Shown: positions 8,898 to 17,474 of the stretch, one piece after another
How the letters are laid out: each line of letters starts with the position of its first letter
Numbering within the stretch: the first letter of the stretch is position 1
DNA from: Pseudomonas capsici
Lineage (GTDB): Bacteria; Pseudomonadota; Gammaproteobacteria; Pseudomonadales; Pseudomonadaceae
NCBI RefSeq assembly: GCF_017165765.1
Contig: NZ_JAFGZD010000002.1
Coordinates: forward strand, 248,001 to 312,000
Length of the DNA stretch: 64,000 bases
Direction of reading: 5' to 3'
Made by a program: the position numbers and the translations under genes
Notes under the pieces: model-generated
Database searches by the model: none
The model's input: the letters and a program-made list of their open reading frames with translations, nothing else
Told to the model about the DNA's origin: nothing

Positions 8898-11642
8898 TTA
8901 TGTGTAAGCCTGCCGCGCTTGTTGAGTCCGTAATGCGGGCAATATCGTTTTCTTGAAAAGCTTGTGAAGTTGATGCGCAGAATGAATCAATGTGTCTGCA
9001 TTTCCGGCAGCGATATGAGACCGTATTTGCGGAAACTGCTTGAAGGCTTCGACCGCAGAGCCCAGCTCTGTCACCATTTCTGGAAAAGGATGAAGGGACT
9101 GGATTTTCTCTATGAATGCTGTCTTCCCCTCTACATTCAATACGCTCAAGTTCCCTCCTGAAATAGCACCGGCAGTTATTCTGCGTTGCTTGGTTTTGCT
9201 CAGGCCGATCAACAAGGTGTCGGTGCTATTCAAGTAATAGTAATCTTTTGATTCCGCTCCCCTTATAGGACTTCCGCTGACCTTGCCAAGGTGAGTGAGT
9301 TCGTGGCCTATAAGGGTGGCGAGGTCAGGGCTGTCAATGTGTCTGGTGCCCAGAATGATTCGACCTTCAGGGTCGTTTTTTCTGATATAGGCGCGCGAGG
9401 TCGAGTCAGGTGCCATTTTGACGCCTAATATCTTGTCTTCACCCAGTTCTCCTCGATACTCGGCAGCCAGCATGAAAGTCTGTTCCCAAGCCTCTATTAC
9501 TGTGTTCTTTACATCCATATAGGACTGACCGAAGAATTGCTGCATGATTTCGCTGCTTTCCTCCGGGTGCGCCTTGATCATGTACAGTGCGTCCTGAAAT
9601 ATCACATGTGTTTCGATCAGCGCGCTTTTCAGCTTTTCTCTCTGTTCCGGCGGGAACTCCCCTAGACCGCGATGAAGAATGATATGTCTGCTTAGCCAGA
9701 CAGACTGCTCGTGTTCATCGCCTCTGCCTCTATAAACTCTGCCATCCGGATCACTGTTGAGAATGGGGTTATTGCCTACGAAGCAAAAGATATTCAGCCC
9801 GTTTACAGTGCCTGCCGGATCGGGATTGATCCATCGCTGCAACCACGGCGCGTAATACCTGAAGCCGTAGTAATACAACCCGCTGGCATCGCGTTCCTTG
9901 CCTGAGTATCGAGTCGTCTTGTATTTCGCTTCCAGCGCACTGCGCGCCGCCCACCATGCAGTGCCACCAAAGGGGTAATAACTTTCCTGGCTGATCAGGC
10001 CGCCTTGCCGGTCCAGCTCCAGAGTGCTGGAGCCCAGATGATCGGTCAGGCTGTAGCGGATCTGATCGTTCTCGATGCCGCTCGGCTGACCTGCCTGCCA
10101 GTGCAATACCCGAACATTGTGGGCCGTCACCACATGCAGGATTTCACCATCGGCTGTGGTGCGAATTTCCAACCCAGGCAGGTAGCGCACTTCATTGCTC
10201 AAAGTACGGCTTGAGGTTTGGACACTGCTGATCTTGCGGCATCTTTGCCCTTGGCCATCATAGATATAACGCTCGTGATCGCTGGCTTCCGTTGCGCGAG
10301 TAACGGTGGTGATTTGCTGTAGCTGGTTGCGTACATCCCATTCCAGTGTCTGGCCGCGTATCAGTTGTAGCAGATTGCCGTTGGCATCGAAGCCAGTTTC
10401 AAAATCCGCATCGGTTTCACCTTCGGGCAGGCTGCGATTGCTGTCTGGAGCCACGCGCATGGTGCGGGTGAAGGCTTGCGCGCCCACATGACGCATCTGC
10501 AACAGGTTGCCTGCGCTGTCGTAGTCGTAAGTCTGGGTGTAATTGCTGACCTGATTCGGATCGGGCGGCAGAGGTTGCAGGCCGGGCAGGGCGGGGCCAT
10601 GGCTGGTGCCGGTATTGACCTCACGGCCTGTGGCTTCGATCAGTTGATACAGGGAGTCGTAATAGTAATGGCTGATCGGCTCGACCTGCTGGTTGGCAAA
10701 GAAGCGAACCGGTTGAGCTCGGTCTTCGATCTGCAGGATATTGCCGACCGGATCATAGCTGTAGATGAGACGTTGCAACGGTTCGGCGCTACGCTCCATC
10801 AGACGGCCATCCTGCGGATCGTAAAGCGAACGGCTGACGATGCCATTGCCCGCCGTTTCCTGCTCGACCTGATCGAAGGCGTTGTAGTCGATATCACTGA
10901 TCAGCGTTTGCGATTGCACAGCCCCTGCAAGCGTCAGATCGACCGTTTTCAATTGCCCGGCCACGGTCTGGCTGAAATGCTGCGTATGGCCCATGGCATC
11001 GTTGTGCAGAAGGAGGTCGCCCACGGCATTGAAGGCCCATCGGGTTTCCAGTGGGATGGCTTCCAGCAGGGCATCGCGTTCGGCTTCGGGCAATGGCCAG
11101 TCCGGGGGTTCCACGGTTTGCAGAAAGCGCCGAACCTCGTTCAGTGCCGAGCCGGGCACCCCATAGTCGGACCAATACAAAGTACCTGCCGTATCGTCAT
11201 GGCGGATCAACTGGTTGCACTGGTTATGCTCAAACTTATCTGGCCCACCGTAGCTAAAACGCTCGGTGATCAAGCCTTGTTCGGTGATCGAAAGCGGGCG
11301 CAACAGAACGTCGTATTCGATCTGCCGCTGACTGCCGCGCCCGTCCCATTCCGCCACGATCTGCTCTGCTTCACCCAACAGACCGAGTCGCCAACCGGCA
11401 TCGACGCTGTCGGTGAGCAGGGGCTGGCCACTGAGGTTGTAAGTGGTGAGGAGGTTGGACTGCGCCAGACGTGAATCCTGCTGGCTGATCAGGCGTCCCG
11501 CGGCATCGTGGGTTTGCCGGTTTACACGTTCATCGGCAGGTTGATCCTGTTCACGCCGACAGAACGCAATACTGCGCACAAGCAACCCACGGGGCTCTTT
11601 GACAGCCAGAGTGGGGGTGTGGGCATGCAGTGTCATGTTCAT
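8898..11642 (-). CDS. tccC: Tc toxin C component, Rhs cocoon with aspzincin-like toxin C-terminus (copy 1)
   Basis: This is a 914-residue TccC-type protein. Residues 1-605 are the conserved Rhs/YD-repeat half that closes the TcB-TcC cocoon, ending in the Rhs core motif RYYAPWLQRWINPDPAG. The Arg and the two Asp positions needed for self-cleavage in characterised C proteins are present (Arg of RYY, Asp of DPAG at about 608, and Asp 23 residues later). The C-terminus from about residue 635 is a separate module: HELTH at 780-784 and SKDYYY about 15 residues later fit the aspzincin metallopeptidase pattern HExxH...T/S-x-D-x-x-Y. It is related to the tccC copy on the plus strand (GELGEDK, a DPxGRI strand). 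The start is the ATG after CAGGGACGCTTGCGA. It is last of four tandem C genes. Confidence 0.92.
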   Translation of the reverse strand: MNMTLHAHTPTLAVKEPRGLLVRSIAFCRREQDQPADERVNRQTHDAAGRLISQQDSRLAQSNLLTTYNLSGQPLLTDSVDAGWRLGLLGEAEQIVAEWDGRGSQRQIEYDVLLRPLSITEQGLITERFSYGGPDKFEHNQCNQLIRHDDTAGTLYWSDYGVPGSALNEVRRFLQTVEPPDWPLPEAERDALLEAIPLETRWAFNAVGDLLLHNDAMGHTQHFSQTVAGQLKTVDLTLAGAVQSQTLISDIDYNAFDQVEQETAGNGIVSRSLYDPQDGRLMERSAEPLQRLIYSYDPVGNILQIEDRAQPVRFFANQQVEPISHYYYDSLYQLIEATGREVNTGTSHGPALPGLQPLPPDPNQVSNYTQTYDYDSAGNLLQMRHVGAQAFTRTMRVAPDSNRSLPEGETDADFETGFDANGNLLQLIRGQTLEWDVRNQLQQITTVTRATEASDHERYIYDGQGQRCRKISSVQTSSRTLSNEVRYLPGLEIRTTADGEILHVVTAHNVRVLHWQAGQPSGIENDQIRYSLTDHLGSSTLELDRQGGLISQESYYPFGGTAWWAARSALEAKYKTTRYSGKERDASGLYYYGFRYYAPWLQRWINPDPAGTVNGLNIFCFVGNNPILNSDPDGRVYRGRGDEHEQSVWLSRHIILHRGLGEFPPEQREKLKSALIETHVIFQDALYMIKAHPEESSEIMQQFFGQSYMDVKNTVIEAWEQTFMLAAEYRGELGEDKILGVKMAPDSTSRAYIRKNDPEGRIILGTRHIDSPDLATLIGHELTHLGKVSGSPIRGAESKDYYYLNSTDTLLIGLSKTKQRRITAGAISGGNLSVLNVEGKTAFIEKIQSLHPFPEMVTELGSAVEAFKQFPQIRSHIAAGNADTLIHSAHQLHKLFKKTILPALRTQQARQAYT

Positions 11643-11688
11643 TCGCAAGCGTCCCTGTTTGCGGTCTGATATGAGTCTAGTTCAGGGG
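11643..11688 (-). repeat. Conserved tccC leader repeat (copy in front of tccC copy 1)
   Basis: Read on the minus strand, this leader holds CCTGAACTAGACTCAT, then CAGACCGCAAACAGGGACGC up to the start codon. The same arrangement precedes tccC copies 2 and 5. It includes the ribosome-binding site (AGGGAC) and a possible -10-like TAGACT. Confidence 0.75.
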
Positions 11689-11757
11689 GGCGGTCGCACG
11701 CAGGTTGGTAGACCGGTGACCAGACACCCGGTGCTTTCACAGAGAAAGACGCCGATG
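11689..11757 (-). repeat. Fragment of the DUF3077-type structured leader element
   Basis: On the minus strand this reads ...GGCGTCTTT...GCACCGGGTGT...CCGGTCTACCAACCTGCGT...CCGCC, closely matching 32911-32972 in front of the small DUF3077-type gene. The last codons and stop of tccC copy 2 lie inside it. It looks like the 3' half of the element left behind when an element-plus-tccC unit was duplicated or the intervening DNA deleted. Confidence 0.7.
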
Positions 11758-14505
11758 CTGAGTGCGTTTCGGTATCGGAGTGGCGAGATCCAGGGCGGGA
11801 ATACTGGAGGGATGATGTACGCTGAGTCTGGCCATGGGGCCGTTGAATTTCTCATTAATGTACGAAACCGCCAGCGATATGGAGTCAGCGTTTTTCAATA
11901 TGATCCGGGTTCGCTGCAGCGGGTCCTCATTAAAGGTTTTGCTGTCTAACGGCACTGCGTCGGGTCCACTCCATAATATGTTTTTGTAATGCCTCTGGAG
12001 CCTTTGTAACTGAGTGAGAGTCTCGATTCTTTCCGAATATGAGTCTGCCCCGCTGGCTCCCGCCGGAGTTGCTTCTGGAGTGTTTATGTACCAGAAGTCA
12101 TTGGTGCTCAGGGCTATGTGTGAAGCTTCATGGATGATGTTCCAGGATGCCATGTGGGCTTGCTCATTTATGGGGCCGGCTCTCATGAATAAATGATGCT
12201 CGGGGTCATCGGTATATTGCCAGGCCACTTGTCGACTGCTCTCGTTTTCATTCATGGCAACTATCCTGGTGCTGTCCCAGGTTTGAAGAAACGCAGACAG
12301 CGCTCTCATACTCTGGCTTAACATCCTGAGGATTTGTGTGTCGGTTTGGGAGTGGGCTTCAGGGGAGGTTCTGAATTGAGTCAACAGCTTTTTTCGATCT
12401 GCCGGGCTCGCAAAATGCGGCATGCTTTGATTGATTACTTGTTGGGCGAAGATTATCCCTTTTTTGCTGGACGACAGAGCTATAAGCAGGGACCCTCCAA
12501 GGCGTGGGTTCTTTCGCGCTATTGCCTCTATCCCTATGGCCTGGACAGGGTCACCACTGTTACCGAGTTCATCGATTACATCGGCGAAATTAAAAGGGGT
12601 CGAGCCCGAAGGATCCACCCATGAGGTGGGAGCGTTCCTTGAAAAGCGAAAAAGATTCAGCCCATCCACATCACCTGCCGGGTCCGGATTGATCCATCGC
12701 TGCAACCACGGCGCGTAATAGCGCAAGCCGTAGTAATACAAACCACTGGCATCGCGCTCCTTGCCTGAGTATCGAATCGTCTTGTACTTCGCGTCCACGG
12801 CATTGCGCGCAGCCCACCATGAGGTGCCACCAAAGGGGTAATAACTTTCCTGACTGATCAGGCCGCCTTGATGATCCAGTTCCAAAGTGCTGGAGCCCAG
12901 ATGATCGTTCAGGTTGTAGCGAATCTGATCGTTCTCGATGCCGCTCGGCTGACCTGTCTGCCAGTGCAATACCCGAACATTGTGGGCCGTCACCACATGC
13001 AGGATTTCACCATCGGCTGTGGTGCGAATTTCCAACCCAGGCAGGTAGCGCACTTCATTGCTCAAAGTACGGCTTGAGGTTTGGACACTGCTGATCTTGC
13101 GGCATCTTTGCCCTTGGCCATCATAGATATAACGCTCGTGATCGCTGGCTTCCGTTGCGCGAGTAACGGTGGTGATTTGCTGTAGCTGGTTGCGTACATC
13201 CCATTCCAGTGTCTGGCCGCGTATCAGTTGCAGCAGGTTGCCGTTGGCATCGAAGCCAGTTTCAAAATCCGCATCGGTTTCATCCTCGGGCAGGCTGCGA
13301 TTGCTGTCTGGAGCCACGCGCATGGTGCGGGTGAAGGCCTGCGCGCCGACATGACGCATCTGCAACAGGTTGCCCGCGCTGTCGTAGTCGTAAGTCTGGG
13401 TGTAATTGCTGATCTGATTCGGATCGGGTGGCAGCGGTTGCAGGCCGGGCAGGGCCGGGCCATGGCTGGCACCGGTATTCACCTCGCGGCCCGTGGCTTC
13501 GATCAGTTGATACAGGGTGTCGTAGCGGTAATGGCTGATCGGCTCGACCTGCTGGTTGGCAAAGAAGCGCACCGGTTGAGCACGGTCTTCGATCTGCAGG
13601 ATATTGCCGACCGGATCATAGCTGTAGATGAGGTGTTGCAAAGGTTCGGCGCTACGCTCCATCAGACGGCCATCCTGCGGATCGTAAAGCGAACGGCTGA
13701 CGATGCCATTGCCTGCCGTTTCCTGCTCGACCTGATCGAAGGCGTTGTAGAGAATGTCGCTGACCAGCGTCTGGGCTTGAGTGGCACCTGCCAGAGTCAA
13801 TTGGACCGTTTTCAATTGCCCGGCCACGGTCTGGCTGAAATGCTGCGTATGGCCCATGGCATCGGTGTGCAGAAGGAGGTCGCCCACGGCATTGAAGGCC
13901 CATCGGGTTTCCAGTGGGATGGCTTCCAGCAGCGCATCGCGTTCGGCTTCGGGCAATGGCCAGTCCGGGGTTTCCACGATTTGCAGAAAGCGCCGAACCT
14001 CGTTCAGTGCCGAGCCGGGCACCCCATAGTCGGACCAGTGCAGGCTCCCTGCCGTATCGTCATGGCGGATCAACTGGTTGCACTGGTTATGCTCGAATGC
14101 GTCCGGCCCGCCATAGGTAAAGCGCTCACTCACCCGGCCTTGCTCGGTGATCGACAGGGGGCGCAGAAGAGCGTCGTATTCGATCTGCCGCTGACTGCCG
14201 CGCCCGTCCCATTCCGCCACGATCTGCTCTGCCTCGCTCAACAGACCGAGTCGCCAACCGGCATCGACGCTGTCGGTGAGCAGGGGCTGGCTGCTGAGGC
14301 TGTAAGTCGTGAGGAGGTTGGGCTGCGCCAGACGCGGGTCCCGCTGGCTGATCAGGCGTCCCGCCGCATCGTGGGTTTGCCGGTTTACACGTTCATCGGC
14401 AGGTTGATTCTGTTCGCGCCGATAGAACGCAATACTGCGCACAATCAGCCCTCGTGGCTCCGTGACAACCAGAGTGGGTGTATGGGTATGCAGCGTCATG
14501 TTCAT
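11737..14505 (-). CDS. tccC: Tc toxin C component, Rhs cocoon with aspzincin-like toxin C-terminus (copy 2)
   Basis: This is a 922-residue TccC protein whose first 605 residues are nearly identical to copy 1, including long stretches of identical DNA. The self-cleavage residues (RYY, DPAG, and Asp 23 residues on in WVDPSG) are kept. The toxin module after residue 635 differs from copy 1: it begins PFNFADVIDELGNSGDP and carries HEASH (792-796) followed closely by LSTNDFWYI, an almost textbook aspzincin HExxH plus T-x-D-x-x-Y with the Asp at about 803. A basic tail (KRTQHRRLSL) is encoded inside a fragment of a regulatory element, so the natural C-terminus may have been replaced. I used the ATG at 14505, the equivalent start in all copies. 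Confidence 0.92.
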   Translation of the reverse strand: MNMTLHTHTPTLVVTEPRGLIVRSIAFYRREQNQPADERVNRQTHDAAGRLISQRDPRLAQPNLLTTYSLSSQPLLTDSVDAGWRLGLLSEAEQIVAEWDGRGSQRQIEYDALLRPLSITEQGRVSERFTYGGPDAFEHNQCNQLIRHDDTAGSLHWSDYGVPGSALNEVRRFLQIVETPDWPLPEAERDALLEAIPLETRWAFNAVGDLLLHTDAMGHTQHFSQTVAGQLKTVQLTLAGATQAQTLVSDILYNAFDQVEQETAGNGIVSRSLYDPQDGRLMERSAEPLQHLIYSYDPVGNILQIEDRAQPVRFFANQQVEPISHYRYDTLYQLIEATGREVNTGASHGPALPGLQPLPPDPNQISNYTQTYDYDSAGNLLQMRHVGAQAFTRTMRVAPDSNRSLPEDETDADFETGFDANGNLLQLIRGQTLEWDVRNQLQQITTVTRATEASDHERYIYDGQGQRCRKISSVQTSSRTLSNEVRYLPGLEIRTTADGEILHVVTAHNVRVLHWQTGQPSGIENDQIRYNLNDHLGSSTLELDHQGGLISQESYYPFGGTSWWAARNAVDAKYKTIRYSGKERDASGLYYYGLRYYAPWLQRWINPDPAGDVDGLNLFRFSRNAPTSWVDPSGSTPFNFADVIDELGNSGDPVQAIGIEAIARKNPRLGGSLLIALSSSKKGIIFAQQVINQSMPHFASPADRKKLLTQFRTSPEAHSQTDTQILRMLSQSMRALSAFLQTWDSTRIVAMNENESSRQVAWQYTDDPEHHLFMRAGPINEQAHMASWNIIHEASHIALSTNDFWYINTPEATPAGASGADSYSERIETLTQLQRLQRHYKNILWSGPDAVPLDSKTFNEDPLQRTRIILKNADSISLAVSYINEKFNGPMARLSVHHPSSIPALDLATPIPKRTQHRRLSL

Positions 14506-14578
14506 TCGCAAGCGTCCCTGTTTGCGGTCTGACATGAGTCTAGTTCAGGGGACCTTGGCAGATTGGGCCATACGTCAC
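14506..14578 (-). repeat. Conserved tccC leader repeat (copy in front of tccC copy 2)
   Basis: On the minus strand: GTGACGTATGGCCCAA, then a variable stretch, then CTGAACTAGACTCAT and GCAAACAGGGACGCTTGCGA before the ATG. About 73 bp match the leader of the plus-strand tccC (33358-33429) despite their lying about 19 kb apart in opposite orientation. Confidence 0.8.
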
Positions 14579-14588
14579 AATGAGGTGA

Positions 14589-14610
14589 GAGCGGGTTCAT
14601 TCGCGAGAAG
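14589..14610 (-). repeat. REP-like palindrome remnant
   Basis: GAGCGGGTTCATTCGCGAGAAG resembles a half of the Pseudomonas REP sequence (GCGGG...CCGCG type). It lies between tccC copies 3 and 2. Assigned by resemblance only. Confidence 0.35.
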
Positions 14611-14702
14611 GCATTGAGCTTTTTTGAGAATGAACTCGCATCTGCCAATGGCCCGGATTTTACTGCTATCGCGGGATCGATCTGTTACGGGCAGTCGTTG
14701 GT

Positions 14703-17387
14703 TCATGGGTTTGCCCGGGAATGCCCGCCAGGACGACGCTTGCCGGGTGACGGTTTGGGCAGATCGATGGTTGCCGGAGAAACCGTGAATCTCGAAGACA
14801 CCGGCGTCACGGAAAACCTTGAAGCAGGGGCGGGTGGCTCCACGGCTGTGACCGTGAATCTGGAAGGAGTCTTGAGAGGTTCTACCTCCTGACGCGCTGC
14901 AGCCAGTGCCTCAGGTTCGACGTGGACATAGATATCCAGATCGGAAGAGCCAGAGAATTTCGTTTCGACACGAGTGGCTATCAGTCTGAAGGTTTTCAAT
15001 AACCGGTTTGTACTTTTTCCATTCTGGGTACGGGTCAGAAAGGCATTCATCAGCTCTGTCGAACCACTGGCATACTGCCTGGCTACTTCCTGTACGCCTT
15101 TGTTGATGACAAGACTGCGTTTGATCACTGAAGGAAGGGTATTCGGAAAACCTTCTGCAGTGGACACTCGGCGGAACTGCTCGGTGGCGACCTGGTCGGC
15201 GTGGACAATGGGCTCCTCTCTCACATGTTTGAAATTCTCTTTGAATGTCCATTTATGGGGGCGGAATTTGTTTTCAAAGTAATCTTCAAACGGGTAATCC
15301 CTGTGGGCGAACTTTGACGATATTCTATAGGTGCTTTCAAATTCGTGGGTGTAGGCTGTTTTCAGAAAGTCGTATTGTACGGATGACTGTTGCTGAATTT
15401 CATCGAGCCGCGCCTGAAGCCCTTCATCGATAAAATATTTCTCATCCCTGTTGGTAAATACGGTGATGGTGCCGTTGTCATCGACCGATACGACGGGATT
15501 GTTTCCGACAAAGCGGAAAAGGTTCAGCCCATCCACATCACCTGCCGGGTCCGGATTGATCCAGCGTTGCAACCACGGCGCGTAATACCTGAAGCCGTAG
15601 TAATACAACCCGCTGGCATCGCGCTCTTTGCCTGAATAACGAACGGTTTTGTACTTCGCTTCCACGGCACTGCGCGCCGCCCACCATGCAGTGCCGCCGA
15701 ACGGGTAATAACTTTCCTGGCTGATCAGGCCGCCTTGCCGGTCCAGTTCCAGAGTGCTGGAGCCCAGGTGATCGGTCAGGCTGTAGCGAATCTGATCGTT
15801 GGCGATACCGTCCGGTTTGCCTGCCTGCCAATGCAGCACCCGCACCTTGTCGGCGGTGATGACGTGCAGGACCTCTCCGTCGGCGCTGGTGCGGATTTCC
15901 AGTCCCGGCAGGTAGCGCACTTCATTGGTTAACGCGCGACTGGAGGTTTGGCTGCTGCTGATCTTGCGGCAGCGCTGGCCCAGAGCGTCGTAGACATAGC
16001 GCTCGTGATCGCTGGCGGCTGTGGCGCGGGTGACAGTGATGATCTGCTGCAATTGATTGCGCAGATCCCATTCCAGTGTCTGGCCGCGTATCAGTTGCAG
16101 CAGATTGCCGTTGGCATCGAAGCCGGTTGCAAAATCCGCATCGGTTTCACCTTCGGGCAGGCTGCGATTGCTGTCCGGTGCGACGCGCATGGTGCGGGTG
16201 AAGGCTTGCGCGCCAACATGACGCATCTGCAACAGGTTGCCTGCCGCATCGTAGTCGTATTGCCGGGTGTAGTTGCTGACCTGATTCGGATCGGGTGGCA
16301 ACGGTTGCAGACCCGGCAAGGCCGGGCCATGGCTGGCACCGGTATTGACCTCGCGGCCTGTGGCTTCGATCAGTTGATAGAGCGTGTCATAGCGGTAATG
16401 GCTGATCGGCTCGACTTGCTGGTTGGCAAAGAAGCGCACCGGTTGAGCCCGGTCTTCGATCTGCAGGATATTGCCGACCGGATCATAACTGTAGATGAGG
16501 TGTTGCAGTGCCGGCTGGCTTGGTAATGCGGCACTGAACTCCATCAGGCGACCGTCTTGCGGATCGAAGTGTGAGTGGCTTACGACTCCGTTCCCTGCTG
16601 TTTCCTGCTCGACCCGATCAAATGCGTTGTAACGAATCTCACTGACCAGCGTCTGTGGCTGCTCGGCACCGGCCAAGGTCAATTCGACGACTTTCAATTG
16701 TCCTGCCACGCTCTGGCTGAAATGCTGCGCATGGCCCATGGCATCGGTTTGACGCATGACCTCTCCCAGCGCATTGAACGCCGACGATGTCGTGAAAGGG
16801 ACGTTTTCCAGCAGAGCATCACGCTCGGTTTCGGCCAGTGGCCAGTCCGGTGTCCCGGCAGTCGGCAGAAAGTATCTGGTCTCCCTCATCGGCGAGCCAG
16901 GAACCCCATAATCCGACAGATGCCGGGTCCCGGCGGGATCGTCATGGCGGATCAATCGATTGCATTGATTGTGCGCATGATCGTTCGGGCCACCGTAGCC
17001 GGCGCGCTCGGTGACACGCCCCTGTTCGGTGACAGTCTCCGGGCGCAGCAGCGTGTCGTATTCGATCCGGCGTTGAATGTCGCGACTGTTCCAGCTCGCC
17101 AGGGTCTGGCCCGCTTCACCCCATAATGCGAGTTGCCAACCGGCATCGACACTGTCGGTGAGCAGTACCCGGCCACTGAGGCTGTAAGTCGTGCTGAGGT
17201 TGGGATGCGTGAGACGCGGGTCACGTTTGTCGATCAGACGTCCTGCCGGGTCATGGGCCTGATGTGTCAGGCGTTCGGCGACAGGCTGATCCGGGCGGCT
17301 GCGATAGAACGCAATGTCACGTACTGCGAGGCCACGTGGGTCTGTGACGACAAGCGCAGGGGTTTGGGTGTGCAGTGAGGTATTCAT
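14703..17387 (-). CDS. tccC: Tc toxin C component with unrecognised toxin C-terminus (copy 3)
   Basis: This is an 894-residue TccC protein. The N-terminal third is more diverged from copies 1 and 2, while roughly residues 300-612 are nearly identical to copy 4. The self-cleavage residues are kept (RYY, DPAG at 613, Asp in VVSVDDNG). The C-terminal module (about 640-894) starts with TITVFTNRDEKYF and has charged, aromatic-rich segments (RDYPFEDYFENKF, HADQVATEQFRRV, SSDLDIYVHV) but no catalytic motif that I can name. The tail is Pro-rich and carries three copies of an SRF[TS]V motif before a basic end. It follows copy 4 by 87 nt, so it may be read through from the main operon. Confidence 0.9.
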   Translation of the reverse strand: MNTSLHTQTPALVVTDPRGLAVRDIAFYRSRPDQPVAERLTHQAHDPAGRLIDKRDPRLTHPNLSTTYSLSGRVLLTDSVDAGWQLALWGEAGQTLASWNSRDIQRRIEYDTLLRPETVTEQGRVTERAGYGGPNDHAHNQCNRLIRHDDPAGTRHLSDYGVPGSPMRETRYFLPTAGTPDWPLAETERDALLENVPFTTSSAFNALGEVMRQTDAMGHAQHFSQSVAGQLKVVELTLAGAEQPQTLVSEIRYNAFDRVEQETAGNGVVSHSHFDPQDGRLMEFSAALPSQPALQHLIYSYDPVGNILQIEDRAQPVRFFANQQVEPISHYRYDTLYQLIEATGREVNTGASHGPALPGLQPLPPDPNQVSNYTRQYDYDAAGNLLQMRHVGAQAFTRTMRVAPDSNRSLPEGETDADFATGFDANGNLLQLIRGQTLEWDLRNQLQQIITVTRATAASDHERYVYDALGQRCRKISSSQTSSRALTNEVRYLPGLEIRTSADGEVLHVITADKVRVLHWQAGKPDGIANDQIRYSLTDHLGSSTLELDRQGGLISQESYYPFGGTAWWAARSAVEAKYKTVRYSGKERDASGLYYYGFRYYAPWLQRWINPDPAGDVDGLNLFRFVGNNPVVSVDDNGTITVFTNRDEKYFIDEGLQARLDEIQQQSSVQYDFLKTAYTHEFESTYRISSKFAHRDYPFEDYFENKFRPHKWTFKENFKHVREEPIVHADQVATEQFRRVSTAEGFPNTLPSVIKRSLVINKGVQEVARQYASGSTELMNAFLTRTQNGKSTNRLLKTFRLIATRVETKFSGSSDLDIYVHVEPEALAAARQEVEPLKTPSRFTVTAVEPPAPASRFSVTPVSSRFTVSPATIDLPKPSPGKRRPGGHSRANP

Positions 17388-17474
17388 TCGCAAGCGTCCC
17401 TGTCTGCGATCGAAGCGGGTTTTATATCGAGATACCGGCCTGTTGGGCTGGGTCAGGTATCCAGTCGTCCGGAT

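Noticed and set aside
13228..14532. A 434-codon open frame opposite tccC copy 2, with similar ones opposite the other tccC copies
   Set aside because: The frames recur in every tccC only because the sense sequence is conserved; they have no ribosome-binding site or recognised domain.
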